DNA of 64,000 bases from Phialocephala subalpina. Taxonomy: Eukaryota > Ascomycota > Leotiomycetes > Helotiales > Mollisiaceae. The DNA lies in contig FJOG01000058.1 of the NCBI GenBank assembly GCA_900073065.1, forward strand, positions 14,280 to 78,279. The letters run 5' to 3'. Numbering within the stretch: position 1 is the stretch's first letter; every line of letters begins with the position of its first letter. The notes under the pieces are model-generated. The model was not told the origin of the DNA, did no database searches, and saw only the letters and a program-made list of their open reading frames with translations. Positions 44,514-54,676 of the stretch are shown one piece after another. Both the position numbers and the translations under genes were made by a program.

Positions 44514-47500
44514 CAGTGTGAGAAATTGAGTAGTACTCAATAGCGAACTAAGTGCTACTCAACTCAACTCAACCAAAATCTTAGGCTACTCTACTTAACT
44601 CAATAGCTAATGAGTAGTATTGAGTAGGCTATTGAGTAGAATCACGTGGTTTGGAGCCGCAGCACTTAATTGGCTAAATTAGCGAAGGGGCCTAAGAGTA
44701 GGCCTAATTGGGTAGAGCGCCTCGCTTATTTAAGCTCTGAAGGTTTTGCCGATGCCGAAAACCAAGAACCCTCCGATAATTAACTCGAAGGATTTAATTA
44801 ATAATAAACCGAATAAATTGTTCAAAAATATATCCTCCGGGACTTAAGGTCTCTCGGACACTTAGAATAACCTCCGAAAATTAAAGAGCCGAAATATTGT
44901 TCAGTTTATTAAATAATATATATAATTCGACGATTTCCTCGAAAATAATTATTATTCTCAATACAAACAATTCAATAACAACTCAACTACATAATATATC
45001 TTCGAGATTTTTTTATCAAAATACTCTTTATTACTTGATAATGGCTTTTGAAACTATTAACTCTTTCAATCGAGCTCAAAATACTCTTAAATTTGAGCTT
45101 AATAATCCTTCCGAATAAAGTTCTTTTTTCAAGGCTAGTCTTTTCAAGAAAAAACTTGAAAAAGTTCAATTTAACCCTAATAATCCAAGAATGGTTATTA
45201 TATCTTATTGTAATTGCTCGTAAGTACTTATATTTTTAATATATTTTTTGTTTTTAATTTTAAAATATTTATTAATATTTATAGGAAAAAATGGCCTAAA
45301 CAACTAATTAATCATTCTACGAGCAACTACAAAGCACATTTTAAGTCTAGCCATAAAGTACTTTATGCTAAGTATTTGAATCCTGAAGATAATAGTATAT
45401 TCTTTTATATTTGGATTTTTTAATAATTTACCAATATTTATTTAGATGATTCTTTTAATGCTTCTAATTCTCAAATGAGTATTATAGACTCATTTTCTAC
45501 TATGAGAACTAGCAAACGACCGAGAATAAAGACTCCACTTCCTTTATTTAATAAAGATACCTTTTGGAGATTATTATTGAATTTTTTGATATTAAATAAT
45601 ATTTCCTTTCGAGCACTTTCTAGTGTAACTTTTCGAGCATTAATTGAATACTTTAATTCGTTTGTATATTACTTATTCTATAGTATTTTTTACTAATTGA
45701 TTAATAGGAATATCCTTAAAATATATAGGGTTATTTTAAAAGAACGATTAGATCTTTTTTATATTTCGAAATTAGAGATAATTAAGCTCGAGTTACAAGA
45801 ACAAATTAACTCCGGCGGAGGTTTCTCTTTGACTTTAGATGTTTAGACTGCTATTAATTAAGACGCATATCTCGGAATTATTATGTAAGTTTTTTCTTTT
45901 AAATTAATTAAAGAAATATTTATTAATTTTTAAATCATTTTATAAATAAAGATTTCCAAATGAAATCTTATTTATTGGCAATAAAAAACCTTACTAAAAA
46001 GTATACCGGAGCTTATATGAATCAAGTATTATGCGATACATTAGAAGATTTTAATATTTAAGATAATATTATAAAGTAAAATTAATTATTTAATTATTTA
46101 TTAAAAGTATTTAAAATTAATTATTAATAGTATTACAAGAGATTATACTTCTTCTAACGATATTTTGATTGATGGATTTAAGAGGTATTATTCTTCAAAA
46201 GCTAAGACTTTTCGAGGAGATATTTATTATTTTGCTTATATTTTTAATATTATTATTTAAGAGATATTAAAAAATATTATTAAAGGAGATTATATTCTTT
46301 TTGATGATAGAAATATTTATGCAGAAGATGAAGAAGATGAAAATCCATTCGAAGATATCTTAAGTAAGTTAATTCTATTTTATTTAAATAATTTTTTTAA
46401 TAATTAATTTTTTAATTTAGATTTTTCGATTTGGAAAAAAATTCGAAAAATTATTATTAATATCCGATATTCTTTAGAGAATTTACGAGTATTTAAAGAT
46501 CAAGTTAAAGCTATGAAAATAGAAAAGGCTCGAGTTCTTCAATTTAATAAGTTTTTTTAATTTAATTCTTTTTAAAAATATAAATATAAATATTTTTAGA
46601 TCAAAAAACTCGATAATACTCAATAGATTATATGTTGACTTACTTTTTAATAGTAATTAAAGCTATTAATATTACTATTCTTCAATTAATATCTAAAGCT
46701 TTTAGAGATAATAAGCTTTTAATTAGCGAAAAAAAACTTAAATATTTAAAAATTTATAAACAAATTTTCGAAGTATTTACTCGAGCTACAAAGAAAATAC
46801 AAGCCGAGAAATATCCGACGATATATTACTTAATGCCTGAAGTTTTTCAAGTATATAAAAATCTTAATAAACTTAAAAAAGAAATAAATATAAGTATTTT
46901 TTTAATTATTTAATTTTCGAATTAATTAATATTTAATTATTTATTTAATATTTATAAAGTAAATAACTAAAATTTTTTTAAAATAGGATGCAAATATTAC
47001 TCATGCAATTAATCAAGGTATAGCCAAACTAAGGAAATATTATCCTAAGGCTAGTATTATAAGCGATTCGAATAAAACTATATATATAACTTTAGTTTTA
47101 GATCCTAGAATTAATCGAGATGGCTTAATTAGTCTAGGATTTGATTCTAGACAAATAAGTGACATTATTACTCTTTTAAAAAAAGAGTTTAATTTATAAG
47201 TTTATTTATTCTTTTCTTTAAATTTAAATTTTTAATTAATTTAAATTTTTAGTCTTAAGTAAGAATCTCGAATATCTTTACTTTCTAATCAAGAGAATAC
47301 TATTATAATAGAAGAAGATAATAATGATATCTATCTTACTACTATTAATATAGACGAAGATAATAAATTAAACGCTTATTTGGATTCTCTAAGAGTTATA
47401 AGAGAAATAAGTTTTAACTTTTTCACTTGAAATTTTTAACGTATTTTATTAATAAACTTTCTTATATTTTTTTATGGAAAAGTCGCTAATACAAATTAGA

Positions 47501-48056
47501 CTAAACTTTTAACTTAGTGGTTAAAAAACGGTTTACGTTTTCCTATTTTATCTCAAGTTATAAGAAGATATCTTCAAATTCTAGTAACTTCGGCACCTTC
47601 CGAGCGCTTTTTCTCTTAAGGAGCTTTGCTTATTACAAAGTACCGTAATAGAATATCTAAAGATACTCTAAAACAAGTTCTTTGCTTAAAAAGTTGGGGC
47701 GTAATTACAGAAGAAGAGTCTAAGGAAGAAAGGGAAGAAAAAGTAAAAAGGGAAAAAAAACTCTAAGAATTTGTTTTATATTGACGAGAAGTAGTTTTAG
47801 TTGTTTTCTTTAATTTAAACTATAGATTGTATTGGGTTTTAGTATTTAGATTAAAGGTTTTATTCTTTTATTAAAGATATTTCATTCTATATAATTTTAT
47901 ATGTAATAGTCACGTGCTTCTACTCAATAGTATTGAGTAGCTACTCACTACTCAATTTAATAGCTTAGTCATAGCACTACTACTCATACTCAACTCAACT
48001 CAACTCAATACTACTCAATAACTACTTAAGTAGTTGAGTATTTTTTTCTCACACTG
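44514..48056. mobile_element. hAT transposon, full length, RIP-degraded
   Basis: A 3,543-bp element. Its ends are short inverted repeats, CAGTGTGAGAAA on the left and its complement on the right, inside an exact 8-bp target duplication TTCGAATG (44506-44513 and 48057-48064). Subterminal regions hold many copies of ACTCAA/TTGAGT motifs (about 44534-44640 and 47930-48040), as hAT transposases usually need. The interior is very AT-rich and encodes a broken hAT transposase. Confidence 0.93.
45041..47766 (+). pseudogene. hAT transposase, intron-rich and full of stops
   Basis: The reading starts MAFETINSFNRAQNTLKF. A BED-like zinc finger follows (YCNCSKWPKQLINHS, then YKAHFKSSH). The catalytic-region landmark LTLDV-stop-TAIN-stop-DAYLGI fits LDVWT..Q with TGG to TAG and CAA to TAA. 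DQKTR-stop-YSIDYMLTYF fits KTRW with TGG to TAA. The hATC dimerisation domain lies near 47500-47700: WLKNGLRFPILSQVIRRYL, TSAPSERFFS-stop-GALL (CAA to TAA) and KSWGVITEEES. Several regular introns (GTAAGT-like donors, TAG/AAG acceptors) seem to interrupt it, for example at about 45221-45284 and 46364-46421. The transposase cannot be active as sequenced. Confidence 0.85.
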
Positions 48057-48064
48057 TTCGAATG

Positions 48065-48946
48065 TGATGGAGTTGACTTTGAATTGCTTTGACGAAGCTT
48101 GCAACTCGCAAAATTCTTGACAAGATCCCCAAAAGTGCGACTGTTCGCGGCAGGCAAAAGCTTGCTGATCTTAAGTTTGCAAAAACAAAGATGCCCAAAT
48201 TAAAAGATATTGCTCCCAACTGCCGTTCGTTGAAAGGATTAGAAACCTTGAAGACAAACTCAAGACCGATTCATACCTAGTAAGTGAATAGCAGAAAATA
48301 CGGCACACAAATGCGGCGAAGTCTCGTATCGAAGTTGAAGTTACAAAGATCTTCAATGTTTGTTTCTTCCGGAGTGAATACCCCTATACCCCCGCCTACA
48401 GAAAACATATGCAGTTAAAGCAGCCAGAATGAGGGGCAAGACAAGCACTTTGAGGCTGAAATGACCCCTCACTACCCTAGGAAGTGACATGGGATTATTG
48501 GAGAACCATACACCAGATGGCGCCTGCCGCGTGGTCGTTACCAAAGACTGAACCACCAATGGAAAAAAATGTCTATGCAGTCAGCACAAAATGTTGCTCA
48601 ACGTCTTCAGCCAGACGCCGGAGCGAACGAAGACTGACCTCATGACTTGAATGTCCAGATTTCAGCTGTGGAGAGACGATACAAAGATACACGTACCTGA
48701 ATTTAGCATCTGCGGTTGCCTGAGCTGTGCCTCTCTTCTGCGTCGTTCAGTGCCCCTGACCTCGTATCGGAAACAGCCCTCACTTGGGTTCCACGACGTC
48801 GAGAATCAACTTCTCAACTCTCTTCCTTCGACTCGTAATCGCGATTGCATCCAAATTCGCCGAAATCACCTTCGATTCATCCGAGCAACTATCTCGAACA
48901 CCTCCGAGTGACCAATTCGAGTTTAACCCACAAAACATAAACAACC
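48065..48946. other. Intergenic
   Basis: About 880 bp to the right of the hAT element. No gene recognised. Confidence 0.45.
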
Positions 48947-49672
48947 ATGGCACCCTCCGGTCCCTCCCCCACATTCACAACCCTCTTCCGCTCACCCCAC
49001 CTCACCTACCGACCCCTCACCTCCTCCACAACCGATAAGTCCTTCCTCTACCGCGTCCTATCAACCGAGCCCAACACCTGGGCCCAGAGTACAAACCGGC
49101 TCTTACAGCCCCTCACCCAAGAAGACATCGACAAACATGTCGACGGCCTTGCCGGCTCCCTACTCGCCGTAATAATCTGTCTCCCTCCTGCTGTTGTTAT
49201 AAATCGAAAAGCTTTGGCGAAGAAGGGTAAAGAGGTAGAAACTTCAGGGAAAGATGGGGAAAACCGTCAAGATAAAGACACACCCATAGGCTGGTTAACC
49301 CTCTCGCTGCACCCCCTCTCTGCTCACCACCGTTCCGCCACCCTCGGAATCATAATTTCAGAGCCCTATCAACGGAAAGGTTACGGAACCGAATCCATAA
49401 CCTGGGCTATAGAATGGGCATTCTCGGTAGCCTCCATGCATTCCATCCGCTTAACCTGTTTTTCGTTCAATGATGGCGCTTTGAGATTGTATAGGAGGAT
49501 GGGGTTTAAGGAGGAGGGGAGGAATAGGGAGGCTTATAGGTATGCGGGACGGTGGTGGGATAGGGTTTTGTTTAGTGTTTTGGAGGATGAGTGGGGGGTG
49601 TTGAAGGTTAGGAAGGAGTTGATGAGGGGGGAGGAGTGGGGTGGTGGTGGGGAGAGGGCGAGGGTGGATTGA
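48947..49672 (+). CDS. GNAT family N-acetyltransferase
   Basis: Acetyl-CoA-dependent N-acetyltransferase, substrate unknown. One exon, 241 residues. The N-terminal strand has LTYRPLTSSTTDKSFLYRVL. The core carries IGWLTLSLHPLSAHHRSATL, then LGIIISEPYQRKGYGTESIT, whose QRKGYGT is the acetyl-CoA pyrophosphate-binding motif (Q/R-x-x-G-x-G/A). LTCFSFNDGALRLYRRMGFK is motif B. The last 20 residues are Gly/Glu-rich and probably disordered. The reading frame is clean and the family match is strong. The protein resembles ribosomal-protein-type acetyltransferases in layout. Confidence 0.88.
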   Translation: MAPSGPSPTFTTLFRSPHLTYRPLTSSTTDKSFLYRVLSTEPNTWAQSTNRLLQPLTQEDIDKHVDGLAGSLLAVIICLPPAVVINRKALAKKGKEVETSGKDGENRQDKDTPIGWLTLSLHPLSAHHRSATLGIIISEPYQRKGYGTESITWAIEWAFSVASMHSIRLTCFSFNDGALRLYRRMGFKEEGRNREAYRYAGRWWDRVLFSVLEDEWGVLKVRKELMRGEEWGGGGERARVD

Positions 49673-50096
49673 GAGATGGACGGGTGGGTTTAAGTGTGGA
49701 GATGCATTGTTGTGCAATCGTGAAGCAAGGAATAGTATAGCAAAAAAGAGTGGATTCTAGAGGGTTGAATTGCGGGGAAAGACTTCTTCTTTGATAATAT
49801 CTAAGCATGTCATGTCTGTGGCTATGGTCGTGTCCCCCTCTGAACATTTGTCTTCGGAGAACGGAGTTTGATTGCACCGAATGCTGACAACGAATACAAG
49901 AGGTTTGAATAACGGACTTTACGTACAATGAATGCTGAAGAATCAAAAACATATGGCTCGACAAAATGAGAAAGAAAGTAGAAGAGCCTCAACTCACCTC
50001 ATGAAATCCTGTAATGCCCTTGCGCTCACCTTTGCCCCGTTCCAGAAAACAAGGCTGATACGAAGAATACTGCCGAAGCAAGCGAATCGTCGAACA
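49673..50096. other. Intergenic
   Basis: 424 bp, no gene recognised; includes the SDR promoter. Confidence 0.45.
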
Positions 50097-51168
50097 ATGG
50101 TGTCCATATCTCAAATCCGAGCTTCAAATGCACGAATTGACGAGACTCATACGCCCCGTGTTGCCGTTTTCGTCGGCGCGACCGCTGGGATCGGACGAGC
50201 TGCCTTGACTGCATTGCTCTCCAAGAGATTGCCGATCAAGCTATATATCATCGGCCGTGACGAGGCCAATCGCAGGTCATGGCTAGAGGAATTGCAACAG
50301 TCCAATCCCAAAGCCGAGATCAACTGGCTAGAGGGCCAGGTAACGCTACTCGCTGAGGTGAAGCGGTTGTGTCTGAAGATTAAGAGTCACGAGGAGAGTA
50401 TCGACCTTCTCTTCCTCTCAGCGGGGTTTCTTCCCTTTGATGGGCGGCACGGTATGTATGATCCTCCAATGGCATTTGACCAAGATCCCAATCCAGAGAG
50501 TACAGTTGGCTCAAAACCCCGTAGAGACCTCCGAGGGCTTCGAAACGTCTCTGGCCCTCTTGTACTGGAGTCGCATTCTTTCCATCCATCATCTGTTGCC
50601 TCTTCTGATCATGTCGTCTTCCACACGTCCAAAGTATAGCCCCCGAATTATAAACATTCTAGGTACAGGCTTCGAATCCGCCGATATTCCCCTCGATGAT
50701 CTCGACCTTCGCAATCCACAGAACTTCAGCTTTCAGGGAGTTGTAAAGCAAGCCGGCACGCTCACCACACTCGCAATGACACACCTAGCGGCAGAACCTG
50801 CCAACCGGAATATTGTATTCATTCACAATCACCCGGGCGAGGTGAAGACTGAAATCCTGAGGAATGGTTGGGGTGTGAAGCCTGCGGGGATGCCGGTGTC
50901 TGCGAAGACTGGTATGAATCCAGAGATGTCTGGTGAGAGGAGTTTGTATTTGATATCGAGTGCGCAATTCAGTGGGAAGGGAGCGTCGTTGCTGAAGGAT
51001 GTGGCAGGCGGCTTGACGGTATCGAAGACGGACAGCGGTGCATTATTCTTGGTCGACGAGAAGATCGAGTGTATACAGCAAGATGAGGTGCTTGGAAAGC
51101 TGGAGTTGAGGAATGCGAAGGAGACGGTCTGGCGGAAGATGCAAGAGATGTTAGCACCATATCTTTGA
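50097..51168 (+). CDS. Short-chain dehydrogenase/reductase-like protein
   Basis: NAD(P)-binding Rossmann-fold protein. Two exons, 50097-50451 and 50525-51168, give 332 residues. The nucleotide motif is VAVFVGATAGIGRAALTALL, and the second strand gives YIIGRDEANRRSWLEEL. The DLLFLSAGFLPFDGRHETSE region fits the usual NAG motif position, with SAG in its place, and the intron falls just after it. GFETSLALLYWSRILSIHHL is the next helix. At the position of the usual Tyr-x-x-x-Lys I see NFSFQGVVKQAGTLTTLAM, without a Tyr four residues before a Lys, so catalysis by the classical mechanism is doubtful. Such variants are common in fungal relatives. The start is the ATG giving MVSISQIRASN. No lesions. 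Confidence 0.85.
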
Positions 51169-52157
51169 GGAAGGTCTTTAGGAATGGAGCGACTCTGGTC
51201 TCAACCCTGTCCCCAAGCTTCCTGTTATTCAGCCTTCTATGCACTAAGAGATGTGAAAGCCGTTTAGTAACCACGAAACAAAGCCCAACTGCCGTGCAGA
51301 CCCCGAAGCCTGATCTTAGATACTGGCGTCTGTTGTGTGTGAAGTTGCAAATACCCTACGGCAGACTCTCTCAGCTCAGGCTTCTAGCACCTCCGTCGGA
51401 AGCCAAGCCACGGAGATCACGTGCACATCTCTACCAATGAAGCGCATCGCTTCTCGTCTCCAACGTTCCTCGTTCCCTGCACCAGATATTCATGCAAGCC
51501 ATTATTTATATCTTCACAGCCACTGCGCCTTCTTGAAGGTCGTGGGGCTCTGCTATGAAGGTGGGTCACACCTCTTGTTTTAGCCCCTTCTGTCCCCTTT
51601 CTAATTTCCTGTCCTTCACTCCAATTCACTCTCGCATCTCAAAATCCTGCTCCCACGCTGAAGCTGTGATCTCTATTGTTGAACATCTGATCGTTGAGAA
51701 TTCGAGCATTTCCTTGTCATTCAGTGCAGTTCGTCTCTTCTTATTATAGGTCTCAAGTCTTGCACCGATGTCGCGAACCTTCTCGCATGGCTCCCAATTC
51801 CCGGGAAGCCTCAGCCTCCCCTTCAGACGGTTTTGGCGGATCGAGATAAACCTTATTTCGTCAGACCATGCCATCTAACAGGAGCCACTATGTAGCCTGT
51901 GCGGGTTGCGAAAGCTGCCAAAGGGCCAAATCTTACATTTGAAATCGAGCATCAAACCCCCTGGCATCCCAATGTGGCATCCGATAATTACGAACTTCAT
52001 GCCGAACAAACCCGCCGCCGGGCTCCTGACTCAAGTACGGCCATTATGAAGTCCATGCAGCCCTATAATCTCATCAGAATCATCTAAGCCAAGTTGAATT
52101 CACTCTTTTACTTCGGCATTTCTTTACGACGTCCACCGGTCTTTTCCGGTATGTGAG
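51169..52157. other. Intergenic, contains first copy of a dispersed repeat
   Basis: About 1 kb between the SDR and the GPCR. No gene recognised. The only structure seen is the repeat at 51251-51332. Confidence 0.45.
51251..51332 (+). repeat. Short dispersed repeat, copy A
   Basis: About 80 bp matching 53742-53830 in direct orientation, with an exact shared core TGCCGTGCAGACCCCGAAGC followed by CTGATCT. The match is about 80% by eye, with small gaps. Confidence 0.8.
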
Positions 52158-53498
52158 ATGAGCGAATTCTATGATCCTGCTGTTGCAATACCTACGCTGG
52201 TCGGAAGTTTGTTATCTTGTATATCTTCAGGGTTGATTTTTGTTTGCTATATTGTCCTTCCACAGATACCCCACTTCCGACATGTTCTCATTCTCAATCT
52301 TGCCGGCGCAGGTACCATGCATCTTCTCCTCCCTAATACCACAAATTGCTAACCTAGGTAGACTTCTTTAATGCTTTAAACAACTCCATATCGGGAATAT
52401 ATTTATTTGCCAAAGGTCGTCTATCACCAGGGCCATTGTGTACGGCAAATGGCTTCTTTGGCCAAATGACAGTTCAAGGAACTGATTTTTCAATCTTGCT
52501 GATTGCTTTCGCGACGGTCTTTGCTTTGCGGGGCAGACATCCAGCGATCTCAAACGTTTCATGGAAAAGCAAGCTTTTGGTTACACTTTGCGTATGGTTT
52601 GTGCCAGTCACCACAGGTAAGATCACATCGCGCAGCTTGAACACTCACGCCAAAATGCTAACATCATCCAACAGCACTCACCGGCGTTGGTCTTCAAGCC
52701 TATCGCCCCGTTTCAGGCAACTGGTGTTGGATTTCCCAATCCAAACCCGTGCTCCGCTACGCTCTGAACCACGGCTGGCGCTTCGCAATCATCTTCGTAA
52801 CCATCTCCCTCTACGTATACCTCTACTTCTACTTCCGCTCTCAATTCCACGAAATTCGCGACCTCTCACAAACGCGTCCTCCTCAGCTCGCGCTCAACAA
52901 ACTGCGACCCATTGGCGAAGACGCGGAACTGACGATCGATTCATACCCTATCAATACGAAATTCCCTTACCCGGATCCGAATGAGGTTTACAGGCAAACG
53001 GGGTTCCGAGACGGCGATGACGATTTTGATTTCGCTCTGCGCAGGAAGGAAACTTTGGAGAGGGCTATTGGGAGTCGGAGCGATAATGTACCAATCTCAT
53101 CTTCCAAAGCTCTCACGAACATAACATCATACGCGCAATCGCTCTCCTCGCCCTCCAGCATTACGCCGTTCTCATACTCTCACACTGCGTCACTTGAGCG
53201 CAAACAACACGAGATCCGGAAAACGTTACTTCTCAACGCATACCCTATCGCGTACGTCATCCTCTGGATCCCAGGAATCGCGAACAGGGTTTTGGAGTTG
53301 AGTGGTGGACAGAGTAGGGTTCTGAACATATTGCAGAGTTCGACGCAGTTTGTTGGATTGGCGAATGCGGTTACGTACGGATATAATGAAGGGATCAAGA
53401 GACAGGCAGGCGCCTGGTGGGAGAGGCGAAAGCATGGGCCTGGGAGCACCTTTGGAGGAAATGAGAGTTGGCCGAACTCAAGGGATGGGAGTATGTAA
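52158..53498 (+). CDS. Git3/cAMP-receptor-like seven-helix GPCR
   Basis: Plasma-membrane receptor likely to sense sugars or other nutrients through a heterotrimeric G protein, as Git3/Gpr1-type fungal receptors do. Three exons, 52158-52311, 52362-52616 and 52675-53498, give 410 residues. Seven hydrophobic segments are visible: VAIPTLVGSLLSCISSGLIF, HVLILNLAGADFFNALNNSI, ANGFFGQMTVQGTDFSILLI, LLVTLCVWFVPVTTALTGVG, RFAIIFVTISLYVYLYFYF, NAYPIAYVILWIPGIANRVL and TQFVGLANAVTYGYNEGI. A Cys in PLCTANGFF and one in NWCWISQ may form the usual extracellular disulfide. A long loop of about 130 residues lies between helices 5 and 6, where G proteins bind. The first intron splits LAGA/DFF. No lesions. Confidence 0.88.
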
Positions 53499-54676
53499 TT
53501 GACTGGAATGGACCAGATTGAATCGATGGATATTGAAGCAAGAGATCTTAGAGGTCCAAGATTTTTAGCTTTCCCACGTGAAAGTCAGCCTCCGACGTCA
53601 CCAATGACATTTTCAGCCGCTTTCCTGTCTGCCAGGCCCTTGAATGTCAGCTTCGAAAAAGGAGCATGCCCGGGCCTTGCTATGATCGCAACGCAGCTCA
53701 GTTGTTGGTCAGCTTGATATAGAGGATGTACCGAATACTGTGAACGTGAAAGTCGTTCAGTAATCACGAAACTAACACCCAATTGCCGTGCAGACCCCGA
53801 AGCCTGATCTCAGATGCCGGCGATTGTTGTGCTTTGCTGTTGTGGATTGGTTGGTGAAGTGAACAATACCCCGCGAATGCTGGTGCGGGCAGGGGCAAAG
53901 AGGCTATCCGCGCTTCAAGTGCCCCGCGGACAAGCACCATGCCACTTAGATGCCCTCCAAACTCCGATAGCCTCCTTCTCGCGTGAAGATTTCAACCATC
54001 TTCGTCAACGTTTGTCGAGCTATCGATGAAAATGCGCCCACGGTCTGATAAGTCGTGGAACTGAGGACAGAGAGGCTATGCGAGATACATCGAGCAAGTG
54101 TCGCATATGCTGAGATGAAAGTCGTCGTTGAGTTCTGTTGCTTGCGTTGATATTTCCTGCGATTTTGAGAGCATTCAGAAAATCTTGCACGTGCAAGCCT
54201 GAGCCAAGAAGAGCCCCTGCCCGCAGTTGCGGAGGGACACCTGCAGCTCCGCACGTTCGGGAATCGCGACCCTGGTGCGCTCCAGATGGAGTAAGCAAGA
54301 TCTTTCAGTTCGAGCTCGAGCTTCATGATGAATCTGATACGTGCTTGCAACGATGCTCAATTTTGAGAATACCGTCACAGCTCCTACGACCGTACGGTAA
54401 CATCAAGCAAGTATGCTTTATCATCACATCTGCATTGCTTCTCGTTGCGTTTGTATAAAGATCTCCATCATGTCCTCTCTATTCAGTCCATCATCATTCA
54501 AACAACCTCATCAATACATCAACGCAACCAGCACTTTGAATTCGCAGCTTCTCGACATCCACCATAGTCTCCCAACAGCAGCCGGAAACATTATACACCA
54601 GTTTGAGCCACCCTAAGTTTTCATCGATTTCCCGCAATATCTCTGTCACAGCCACAAGTTCTCAGCATCTGCTCCC
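53499..54676. other. Intergenic, contains second copy of a dispersed repeat
   Basis: About 1.2 kb with no gene recognised. It includes the repeat at 53742-53830 and the promoter of the FLR1-like transporter. Confidence 0.45.
53742..53830 (+). repeat. Short dispersed repeat, copy B
   Basis: Direct-orientation match to 51251-51332. The two copies lie downstream of the SDR and GPCR stop codons respectively and so flank the GPCR gene. Confidence 0.8.

Noticed and set aside
44514..48056. Possibility that the two hAT-type elements (23694 and 44514) are one family
   Set aside because: Their terminal repeats share only the CAG start; the remaining end sequences and subterminal motifs differ.
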